DNA of 64,000 nt from Magnetospirillum aberrantis SpK (lineage in GTDB: Bacteria > Pseudomonadota > Alphaproteobacteria > Rhodospirillales > Magnetospirillaceae): positions 186,001 through 250,000 of the forward strand of contig NZ_JAAIYP010000007.1 in the NCBI RefSeq assembly GCF_011022235.1, in the 5' to 3' direction. Within the stretch, counting starts at the first letter, position 1, and each line of letters opens with the position of its first letter. Shown piece after piece: positions 1 through 6,847 of this stretch. The notes under the pieces were generated by a model, which did no database searches, was not told where the DNA came from, and saw only the letters and a program-made list of their open reading frames with translations. The translations under genes and the position numbers were made by a program.

Positions 1-1
1 C

Positions 2-298
2 ATCCCCTTCCGTCCCTTCGGCTGGCTGGTGTGCCGCTATGTCGAACGCATCATCGGCCACCGTTTCGACGCCATCGCCCCCGTCGCCACCATCGGCCAC
101 GTGCGCTGCCCGGTACTGATCGGACACGGCACCGACGATTCCATGGTGTCGCCCGACGCCGCCCAGGCCATCGCCGCCAGATCCGAAGGCCGGGCCGAAC
201 TGGTGCTGCTGGACGGAATCGGCCACGAAGGCCCCGAGGACTACACCGCCCTGGGACAGCTTCTGGCGGACTTCCTGCGCCGCGTCTTATCGGTATAA
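2..298 (+). CDS. Alpha/beta hydrolase, C-terminal part (partial at window start)
   Basis: The reading frame is open from the first bases, so the gene begins upstream of the window. The visible 98 residues resemble the last third of a serine alpha/beta hydrolase: a CPVLIGHGTDDSMV stretch, which is the strand carrying the acidic catalytic residue after IGHGTDD, followed by a late LLDGIGHEGP segment whose His fits the catalytic histidine. The nucleophile elbow (GxSxG) would lie upstream and cannot be seen. Substrate unknown. No clear terminator follows. Confidence 0.75.
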   Translation: MPFRPFGWLVCRYVERIIGHRFDAIAPVATIGHVRCPVLIGHGTDDSMVSPDAAQAIAARSEGRAELVLLDGIGHEGPEDYTALGQLLADFLRRVLSV

Positions 299-390
299 GT
301 CCCCTTCGCCGTCATGGTCTTGCTCAAGGGTCGGCGGGGGGCTAACCTGCGGGAATGTTTCGCCTCCGGCGCCCGACACAGGAGCATCCC

Positions 391-1380
391 ATGGACCTGA
401 GTACCCGTTATCTCGGCCTGTCCCTCAAGTCGCCGCTGGTGATGTCGGCCTGTCCCCTGGGCCTTGACCTCGACGCCATCCGCAAGGCCGAGGAATGCGG
501 GGCCGGCGCCGTCGTCCTGCCGTCCATCTTCCAAGAGGACATCGAGAACGAGATCGAGGAGATCGAGCATCTCGCCACCTTGGGCGATTCCGAGGCGCTG
601 TCCTATTTCCCCACCCGACTTTCCGACAATCTGGGTCCCCAGAACTATCTGAACCTGATCCGCAAGGCGCGCGCCGCCGTGGACATGCCGGTGATCGCCA
701 GCTTGAACGGCACGTCACGTTCGGGCTGGATCGACTATGCCCAACAGATGGAGGAAGCCGGCGCCAGCGCCATCGAGCTCAACGTCTTCTTCCTGCCCAC
801 CGACCTGGAATTGACCGGTATCGAGGTGGAAAACCGCCATGTCGATATCCTGAAGGCGGTCAAGCAGGCGGTATCGATCCCGGTTTCCATCAAACTCAGC
901 CCCTATTTCAGTTCGCCCGGCGCCATGGTCCGCACGCTGGACGAAACCGGCGCCGACGGCTTCGTGCTGTTCAACCGCTTCTACCAGCCCGACATCGACC
1001 TTGAGGAACTGACCCTGCAACGCGACCTCAGGCTCAGCCATCGCGGCGAGATCCGTCTGCCGCTGCTGTGGATCGCCGCGCTTTCGGGCAAGGTCAAGGG
1101 CTCGCTGGCCGCCACCTCGGGCGTGCAAAGCGCCGCCGAAGTGGTGAAATACCTGTTCGCCGGCGCCGACGTGGTGATGACCGCCTCGGCGCTGATCCGC
1201 CACGGGGTGGGCCACCTCAAGGTGTTGCACGACGGCTTGGTCGCCGACCTCACCCAGCGCGAAGCCAGTTCGGTGGCCGACATCCGTGGCCGCCTGAGCC
1301 GCGACAAGGTGGCCGACCAGACCGCCTTCGACCGCGTGAATTACATCCGCATCCTGCGCGGCGGCCGTTACATCGCCTGA
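391..1380 (+). CDS. Dihydroorotate dehydrogenase-like FMN protein
   Basis: A 329-residue TIM-barrel flavoprotein of the DHOD-like family, distinct from the pyrimidine enzyme PyrD. The start at MDLSTRYLGL is preferred over an upstream in-frame ATG (355) because GGAG lies seven bases before it and family members begin at this point. Visible are the N-terminal YLGLSLKSPLVMSACPLG segment, the SLNGTSRSGW loop, SIKLSPYF and the phosphate-binding DVVMTASALIRHG segment typical of FMN barrels. In other genomes such proteins often accompany pyruvate:ferredoxin oxidoreductase, but none is in the window, so the substrate is open. It is followed after 14 bases by a small HTH protein and is probably cotranscribed with it. 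Confidence 0.85.
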   Translation: MDLSTRYLGLSLKSPLVMSACPLGLDLDAIRKAEECGAGAVVLPSIFQEDIENEIEEIEHLATLGDSEALSYFPTRLSDNLGPQNYLNLIRKARAAVDMPVIASLNGTSRSGWIDYAQQMEEAGASAIELNVFFLPTDLELTGIEVENRHVDILKAVKQAVSIPVSIKLSPYFSSPGAMVRTLDETGADGFVLFNRFYQPDIDLEELTLQRDLRLSHRGEIRLPLLWIAALSGKVKGSLAATSGVQSAAEVVKYLFAGADVVMTASALIRHGVGHLKVLHDGLVADLTQREASSVADIRGRLSRDKVADQTAFDRVNYIRILRGGRYIA

Positions 1381-1394
1381 AGCACGAGGGAAAC

Positions 1395-1565
1395 ATGAGC
1401 GAAGACCTGATCAGCGCCGGCAACATCGCCAAGGAACTGGGCGTGTCGGACGCCAAGGTAAAGAAGGCCATCAAGGAATTGGCCATCGAACCCGCGGCCA
1501 AGCGTGGCGTGTGCAGCTTCTACAGCCGCGACGCGGTGAGCAGGATCAAGGCCGCCCTGAGATGA
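1395..1565 (+). CDS. Small helix-turn-helix protein (56 aa)
   Basis: A 56-residue protein starting 14 bases after the DHOD-like gene with a GAGGG ribosome-binding site. It consists almost only of a winged-helix/MerR-like DNA-binding helix pair (NIAKELGVSDAKVKKAIKEL) followed by a short FYSRDAVSRIKAAL segment. No effector domain is present. It may be a DNA-binding switch or a small structural protein. The tight spacing suggests the same operon as the flavoprotein. Function not recognised beyond the fold. Confidence 0.7.
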   Translation: MSEDLISAGNIAKELGVSDAKVKKAIKELAIEPAAKRGVCSFYSRDAVSRIKAALR

Positions 1566-1653
1566 CGCACGGGGAGCGGAGCCCAAAGAAACCCTTGGGT
1601 TCCGCCCTCGTCACCTTGACATTCATCAAGGGCGCCGCCACAGTCCCGTCATC

Positions 1654-2112
1654 ATGAGTGGGGCCATTCACCGCCAGCGTCACACCACCAGCACGGGGCC
1701 GTCCCTGGGACACGCCCGGCGGATGGTCGTGTCCTGGCTGGGCCTGATCCTGCTGGCCCTCAACATCCTGGGAGCCGGCGCCCTGCCCGCCCAGGCCGAG
1801 GGGGGCACTCCGCTTTTCGCCCAGGAACTGCTGGGTGACCGCATCATGATCTGTACCGCCGCCGGCATGGTGGCGATGGATCGCGACGGCAACATCATCG
1901 ACACCCAAGGCCCCTCTTCGGGCTATACCGGGTTCTGTGTCTACTGCCTGCCGCTGATGCATGGCGACGCCGCCGCCCCGGTACCGGCCGTGGCCGTCCA
2001 GCCCCCTGCCGTACCGGCACAAGAACCGGTGCCGGTTCCAACGGCGCCGCAAACCGTCGCTTCGGCGTCGCTTCGCGGCGCCGCCACCCCCCAGGCCCCC
2101 CCAGCCATCTGA
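1654..2112 (+). CDS. DUF2946-like secreted or membrane-anchored protein
   Basis: A 152-residue protein with one hydrophobic helix at about residues 24-46 ending in a signal-peptidase-like ALPAQA, followed by a short domain with MICTAAG and FCVYCLP motifs. The arrangement of cysteines (ICTA, FCxxC) matches DUF2946, a family often found next to TonB-dependent receptors and metal genes. The C-terminal 50 residues are Pro/Ala/Val-rich low complexity. No good ribosome-binding site precedes the chosen ATG; an internal ATG at 1723 (MVVSWLGL) is an alternative start. It lies 63 bases upstream of the sigma-factor gene and is probably the first gene of the iron cassette. Role unknown; metal binding is inferred from the cysteines. 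Confidence 0.6.
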   Translation: MSGAIHRQRHTTSTGPSLGHARRMVVSWLGLILLALNILGAGALPAQAEGGTPLFAQELLGDRIMICTAAGMVAMDRDGNIIDTQGPSSGYTGFCVYCLPLMHGDAAAPVPAVAVQPPAVPAQEPVPVPTAPQTVASASLRGAATPQAPPAI

Positions 2113-2175
2113 CACGGAACGCATTGCGCCGCCGGCCTTGCCGCCGCTGCCACTTTCCTCCGTCCCGAGGTTGGA

Positions 2176-2754
2176 ATGCCCCTGTCCGATTCCCCGCCGC
2201 CCACGGACCACCGTGGCGGAGATTGGTCCTACGACCAACTTTACTCCCATAGTCGCGTCACCCTGCGCCCGGCCCTGGCCGGCCGTCTGGGCAGTGCGCA
2301 CGAAGCCGACGACGTGCTGCATGACGCCTTCGTGCGGTTGCTGCAAAATTATGCTCGCGACGACTTGCGCAACCCACTCGCCATGCTGGCGCGCATCGCG
2401 CTCAACATCGTGCGCGACAAGGCACGACGCAACACCGTTCGCCGCGAGGCACTGTCGCGCGAGATCGAGCCACCCTGCTGCGTGGCACCGCCGCCCGACC
2501 CCGAGGCCGGATTGATCGAGCGCCAACACCTGGCCAGCCTGCGCGACGCCATCGATTCCCTGCCCCCACGCTGCCGCGAGGTATTCTTGTTGCATCGGAT
2601 CGAGGGGCTCCCCCAAGGCGAGGTCGCCAGCCTGCTCGGCATCTCGCGCAGCGGCGTCGAGAAGCAATTGCTGCGTGCCAACCTTAAGCTGCGCAGCACG
2701 TTGTCTCATCCATCCCCTCGTGCCATTGACAGCCCCCAGGATAACAAGGCTTGA
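2176..2754 (+). CDS. FecI-like ECF sigma factor
   Basis: A 192-residue extracytoplasmic-function sigma factor. Region 2 is visible around residues 25-75 (GSAHEADDVLHDAFVRLLQN) and region 4 around 120-175 (LPPRCREVFLLHRIEGLPQG, then the GISRSGVEKQL helix-turn-helix). It is followed after 7 bases by a FecR-like gene and then by an STN-domain TonB receptor, the classic surface-signalling order. It is expected to direct RNA polymerase to the receptor promoter when the receptor reports ligand through FecR. Region 4 has the serine-for-threonine ISRSGVEK form common in FecI proteins. Confidence 0.9.
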   Translation: MPLSDSPPPTDHRGGDWSYDQLYSHSRVTLRPALAGRLGSAHEADDVLHDAFVRLLQNYARDDLRNPLAMLARIALNIVRDKARRNTVRREALSREIEPPCCVAPPPDPEAGLIERQHLASLRDAIDSLPPRCREVFLLHRIEGLPQGEVASLLGISRSGVEKQLLRANLKLRSTLSHPSPRAIDSPQDNKA

Positions 2755-2761
2755 TGGCAGC

Positions 2762-3595
2762 ATGTCCGCCGATCCTGACCACATGATAACCTGGGCGAGC
2801 GCGGAGCTGCGGCGGCATTACGCCCCCGAGATCGCCGCCCTGAAACAGCGTGCCGCACGCAACCGTTTGCGTCGTCGCGTCCTGGCCGGAGCGTTGGCCG
2901 CGATCATGCTGGCAATGGGCACGACTTTGTCCATGGGCTGGCGAACGGTGGCGGCGCCAGCCACCGCACCGTTGACCCTGACCCTGGCGGACGACATCCG
3001 CCTGGACCTGGATGCCGGAGCCTCGGTGGAATTGCCGTTGCTGCCGTGGCGCCATCGGGCACGGGTCGTGGACGGCGAAGTGGTCTTCGACATCCGCCAC
3101 GATGACAACCGTCCGTTCGAAGTGGTGGTCGGCGACACTCGCCTGACCGACCTGGGCACCCGCTTTCTTGTCAGCCGTACCGGCGACACCCTGTCTTTGG
3201 CGGTCTATGACGGCAAGGTCATGGTGAATACCGCCCAGGGTTTGGCAGCCATGGTGACGCCCGGCCATGCGGTAAACGTCACTCGCGACACCATCACGCC
3301 ACATCCGTTGACCGACGAAGCCCTGGCCATCGGATGGCGCGATGGCCTGCTGATCTTCCGGGACACTCCACTGTCCGATGTCGTGGTACGGCTGTCACGC
3401 TATCGCGCCCAGCCAGTGCAGGTTGGTGCCCCCGTCCTGAACAGGCTCAAGGTCAACGGTGTGTTCCACATCGCCGACGCCGACTCCAGCCTTGCCATCT
3501 TGCAACAGGCTCTGCCGGTGCGCGTACAGCAAGAAACGAATCGTATCCTTCTGTTCCCCGCCACCGGCCGGACCACCCCACCCAGCCGCCGCTGA
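2762..3595 (+). CDS. FecR-like anti-sigma/sigma regulator
   Basis: A 277-residue protein with a short cytoplasmic N-terminus, one membrane helix at about residues 39-60 (VLAGALAAIMLAMG) and a periplasmic FecR domain (ADDIRLDLDAGASVELPL, DLGTRFLVSR, AVYDGKVMVNT) ending in a DUF4974/STN-like region (GVFHIADADSSLAILQQALP). The ATG seven bases after the sigma gene stop is chosen; upstream in-frame ATGs lie inside that gene. The usual DUF4880 N-terminal domain is reduced. It is expected to hold or activate the adjacent ECF sigma factor and receive the signal from the receptor's N-terminal domain in the periplasm. Confidence 0.88.
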   Translation: MSADPDHMITWASAELRRHYAPEIAALKQRAARNRLRRRVLAGALAAIMLAMGTTLSMGWRTVAAPATAPLTLTLADDIRLDLDAGASVELPLLPWRHRARVVDGEVVFDIRHDDNRPFEVVVGDTRLTDLGTRFLVSRTGDTLSLAVYDGKVMVNTAQGLAAMVTPGHAVNVTRDTITPHPLTDEALAIGWRDGLLIFRDTPLSDVVVRLSRYRAQPVQVGAPVLNRLKVNGVFHIADADSSLAILQQALPVRVQQETNRILLFPATGRTTPPSRR

Positions 3596-3696
3596 CTTTT
3601 TTCCGCCGCCCAGGTGAGGATTCCCGAAGGCCGTCCGTCTATAGCCGTCAGTTCAGTCGAACGGACCGCGTCATGGATTGCCGAAAAGGATCGGAC

Positions 3697-6042
3697 ATGC
3701 TGGGGGATTACTGGAAAAGCCGCCCGTCACTGGCGGCAATGGTGGCGATGGCGATGACGGTCATAGCGGTGCCGGAAGCTTGGGCCGCTGAAACCCGCGT
3801 CATGCTGGACCTGCCGGCACAGTCCTTGGCCTCGGCTCTGGAATCCCTGGCCACCGCCACCCACACCCAGTTTTTGTATTCCGCCGAATTGGTGCGAGGC
3901 CGGAACGCCCCGGCGGTGAAAGGCCCCCTGACCCCGTCCGAAGCCCTGTACGTCCTGCTGTCGGACAGCGGTCTGGAAGCCCGTGCCACCGGTGAAGATT
4001 CCTTTACCCTGGTCAACGCCTCCGCCTCTGCGACACAATTGGCCCCGGTCGTGGTCACCGCCCAGCCGGAGGACCTGAATTACAAGGCCAGCACCGCCAC
4101 GATCGGCGGCAAAAGTCCGGTTCCATTGCGCGAGATCGCCAATTCGGTGTCGGTCATCACCCGAGAGCGCATGGACGACCAGAACCTGACCGACGTGGAC
4201 CATGCCCTGACCTGGGCCACCGGCGTCGAGACCCGCCCCAACGACGGCGCGCAAAGCCAATATTATTCGCGCGGCTTCGCCCTGTCGGTGATGAACGACG
4301 GCATGCCGTCCTATGACAGCGCCTCCGGCTATCAGCAATTCGATCTGGCCATGTATGAACGCATCGAGGTCCTGCGCGGCCCGACGGGCCTGATGCAGGG
4401 CAGCAGCGAACCGGCCGGGTCGATCAATCTGGTGCGTAAGCGGCCGACCGACACGGTACAGGCGTCCATGACCGCCTCGGCCGGAAGCTGGAACAACTAC
4501 CGCACCACCGCCGACGTCAGCACGCCGCTGACCGACGACAAGACGCTGAAGGGCCGCTTCGTCGCCACCTTCACCGACCGCGACTATTTCTACGACAACG
4601 CCCACAGCCAGAAATGGTTCGGCTACGGCATCCTGGAATACGCCCCCAATCCCGACTGGAAATTCGACTATTCCGTCGCCTACCAGAACGACGACAACCA
4701 ACCGCTGGGCGGGCTTCCCACCTATTCCGACGGACAGCCCATCGATTTCAGCCGCTCAGCCAACACCAACACGCCGTGGACGTGGTCGGAATGGGTGACG
4801 CACGAGGAAAAGCTGGAAGCCGAGCGCCGTTTCAGCAACGGCTGGACCGCCAAGGTTGGGGGCAGTTGGCGCGAACAGACCTTCGCCTGGAAGGATGGTT
4901 ATGCCGCAGGGGTGAACCGCGCCACCAACACCGCCAACTACACCCTGCGCGACCGCGACTACGTCTATTACCGCAAGGCCGCCGACGCCTCGATCGAAGG
5001 ACCGTTCAAACTGTTCGGGCGCGAGCATTCGCTGCTGCTCGGCACCAACATCGACATCTTCAATTACCAAGGCGATTGGGGCAACAACCTGACCGTCAAC
5101 AATGTCAACATCTTCAACACCGGCGGCATTGCCGAACCCACGCTGGCCCACACCGAGGGCACCGAAACCCGCACCACCCAATACGGCCAATACGGCCAGT
5201 TGCGGTTCCGCGCCCTCGACCCGCTGTTGTTGATCGTCGGCGGCCGCAACACCAGCTTCGATTCCAAGAACCACTCCATGACCGGCTCGAACTGGGGTAC
5301 CTGGAAACAGGGCGCCAAGGCCATGAACGAGTTCGTCCCCTATGCGGGCGCCGTTCTCGACGTCACCAAGGAAACCTCGGTCTACGGCAGTTATTCGGAA
5401 ATCTTCGTGCCGCAAACCAATATGACCGTATCCGGCAGCGTGCTGCCACCGCGCAAGGGCTGGCAGACCGAGGTGGGCGTCAAGAACGACTTCCTGGACG
5501 GCAAGCTGTCGGCCACCCTGGCCGCCTTCCTGGTGCGCGACGTCAACCGCGCCATCACCGACCCCAGCAACAGCAATTATTCCATCGCCGCCGGCGAGGT
5601 CGAGAGCAAGGGCTGGGAAGCCGAGGTCACCGGCAGCCCCGTGGACGGCCTCAAGCTGACGGCGGGCTATACCTACCTGACCACCCAATACGGCAATTCC
5701 GGCAACAGCACCGGCAACACTTTCCAGACCTGGATGCCGCGCCACAGCTTCAAGACCTGGGGCGTCTACAGCTTCGGCGAGGGCAGCGGGCTGGGCGGTT
5801 TCAGCGTCGGCGCGGGCGTCATCGCCAAAAGCCAGACCTACAGCAGCAACACCCAGCTTCACCAGAACGCCTATGCGGTGGTGGACGCCCAGATCGGCTA
5901 TCAGTTGAACGATAATCTGGCGGTGACGCTGACCGGCACCAATCTGTTCGACAACGAATATTGGGCCAAGATGCTGACCAGCACCAACAACCTGTACGGC
6001 GAGCCGCGCAGCTTCGTCCTGGCGATCAAGGCCTCCATGTAA
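3697..6042 (+). CDS. TonB-dependent siderophore receptor with STN signalling domain
   Basis: A 781-residue outer-membrane receptor. The start at MLGDYWKSRP has an AAGGA six bases upstream; the frame is open further upstream over the FecR gene but without support. Order: signal peptide (about 1-30), STN domain (about 34-108, LDLPAQSLASALESLA), possible TonB box near LAPVVVTAQ, plug domain (about 125-240, VPLREIANSVSVITRERM and IEVLRGPTGLMQG) and a 22-strand barrel. The STN domain marks it as a transducer feeding FecR and the ECF sigma factor. The C-terminal residue is Met (LAIKASM) and not the usual Phe or Trp. Ligand is probably a ferric siderophore, unidentified. Confidence 0.92.
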   Translation: MLGDYWKSRPSLAAMVAMAMTVIAVPEAWAAETRVMLDLPAQSLASALESLATATHTQFLYSAELVRGRNAPAVKGPLTPSEALYVLLSDSGLEARATGEDSFTLVNASASATQLAPVVVTAQPEDLNYKASTATIGGKSPVPLREIANSVSVITRERMDDQNLTDVDHALTWATGVETRPNDGAQSQYYSRGFALSVMNDGMPSYDSASGYQQFDLAMYERIEVLRGPTGLMQGSSEPAGSINLVRKRPTDTVQASMTASAGSWNNYRTTADVSTPLTDDKTLKGRFVATFTDRDYFYDNAHSQKWFGYGILEYAPNPDWKFDYSVAYQNDDNQPLGGLPTYSDGQPIDFSRSANTNTPWTWSEWVTHEEKLEAERRFSNGWTAKVGGSWREQTFAWKDGYAAGVNRATNTANYTLRDRDYVYYRKAADASIEGPFKLFGREHSLLLGTNIDIFNYQGDWGNNLTVNNVNIFNTGGIAEPTLAHTEGTETRTTQYGQYGQLRFRALDPLLLIVGGRNTSFDSKNHSMTGSNWGTWKQGAKAMNEFVPYAGAVLDVTKETSVYGSYSEIFVPQTNMTVSGSVLPPRKGWQTEVGVKNDFLDGKLSATLAAFLVRDVNRAITDPSNSNYSIAAGEVESKGWEAEVTGSPVDGLKLTAGYTYLTTQYGNSGNSTGNTFQTWMPRHSFKTWGVYSFGEGSGLGGFSVGAGVIAKSQTYSSNTQLHQNAYAVVDAQIGYQLNDNLAVTLTGTNLFDNEYWAKMLTSTNNLYGEPRSFVLAIKASM

Positions 6043-6130
6043 TACCAAGGCTCGCTGATTGGAACTCACGTAGGGGATTCCCCTTTGCCCGTGAATGTGA
6101 TTCACCATGGAAAACGCAGCGAGGTTTCGC

Positions 6131-6156
6131 CACCCTCGGCATGCTCATCGAGGGTG
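6131..6156. terminator. Hairpin between convergent receptor and kdpE genes
   Basis: An 8-bp perfect stem (CACCCTCG with CGAGGGTG, loop of 10 bases) lies in the 121-base gap between the convergent receptor and kdpE stop codons. There is no T-run on either side, so it may be a weak bidirectional or Rho-assisted terminator. Confidence 0.35.
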
Positions 6157-6163
6157 TGCCCAC

Positions 6164-6847
6164 CTAATCGCGGGCTTTCAACCGGTAGCCGACACCCGGT
6201 TCGGTGACCAGCAGGGTGGGTTGCGCCGGGTCGTCCTCCAGCTTCTGGCGGAGTTGGTTGACGTAGACTCTGAGATAGGCGGTGTCGTCGGTGTGGGCCG
6301 GCCCCCACACCGCCTTGAGGATCTCTTTATGAGTCAGCACATGGTCGGGGGAACGGGCGAAGAATTCCAGCAATTCCCATTCCTTCTTGGACAGATGGAG
6401 TTCCACGCCGTCGCGCGTCACCACCCGGCGGGTGAGGTCGATTTGCACGCCTCCTGTCTTCACCACCTCGTCGCCCCCTTTGGCGGCGTGGGGCCGCAGC
6501 ACGGCGCGGACACGGGCCATCAGTTCTGCGACGCCGAAGGGCTTGACCACGTAGTCGTTGGCGCCGCGGTCCAGCGCCTCGACCTTATCCAGCTCCTGGG
6601 CGCGCACCGACAGGATGATGATCGGCACCTCGGATTGCTCGCGTACGGCGCTGATCACCTCCTGACCGTCGAGGTCGGGCAGACCGAGGTCGAGGATCAG
6701 CAGGTCCGGGGACTGGGTTCGGGCGGCCTCGATACCTTGTGTCGCATTCTCAGCCTCGACAACCTCATAGCCGTTGGCGGTGAGCGAAATACGCATGAAC
6801 TTGCGGATCTGCGGTTCGTCATCGATGACCAGAATGCGCGGCATCAT
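6164..6847 (-). CDS. kdpE: Response regulator KdpE
   Basis: A 227-residue OmpR-family regulator. The receiver domain (residues 1-120) has the acidic pair D9/D10, phosphoacceptor D53 in LLILDLGLPDLDG and the conserved Lys in YVVKPFG. The winged-helix domain (about 128-225) ends VTEPGVGYRLKARD. Its ATG overlaps the kdpD stop by 4 bases (ATGA), so the two are translationally coupled. KdpE~P activates the kdp structural operon under K+ limitation. A 42-codon copy of its C-terminal end lies upstream between kdpC and the KdpC-like ORF. Confidence 0.95.
   Translation of the reverse strand: MMPRILVIDDEPQIRKFMRISLTANGYEVVEAENATQGIEAARTQSPDLLILDLGLPDLDGQEVISAVREQSEVPIIILSVRAQELDKVEALDRGANDYVVKPFGVAELMARVRAVLRPHAAKGGDEVVKTGGVQIDLTRRVVTRDGVELHLSKKEWELLEFFARSPDHVLTHKEILKAVWGPAHTDDTAYLRVYVNQLRQKLEDDPAQPTLLVTEPGVGYRLKARD

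Noticed and set aside
3334-3696. Longer N-terminus of the TonB receptor overlapping FecR
   Set aside because: The extension lacks a signal peptide and overlaps fecR; the start at 3697 gives a ribosome-binding site and a signal peptide.
4614-5915. A 433-codon Arg/Gln-rich open frame inside the TonB receptor gene
   Set aside because: It is the +1 shadow of the receptor; the receptor frame carries STN, plug and barrel motifs throughout.
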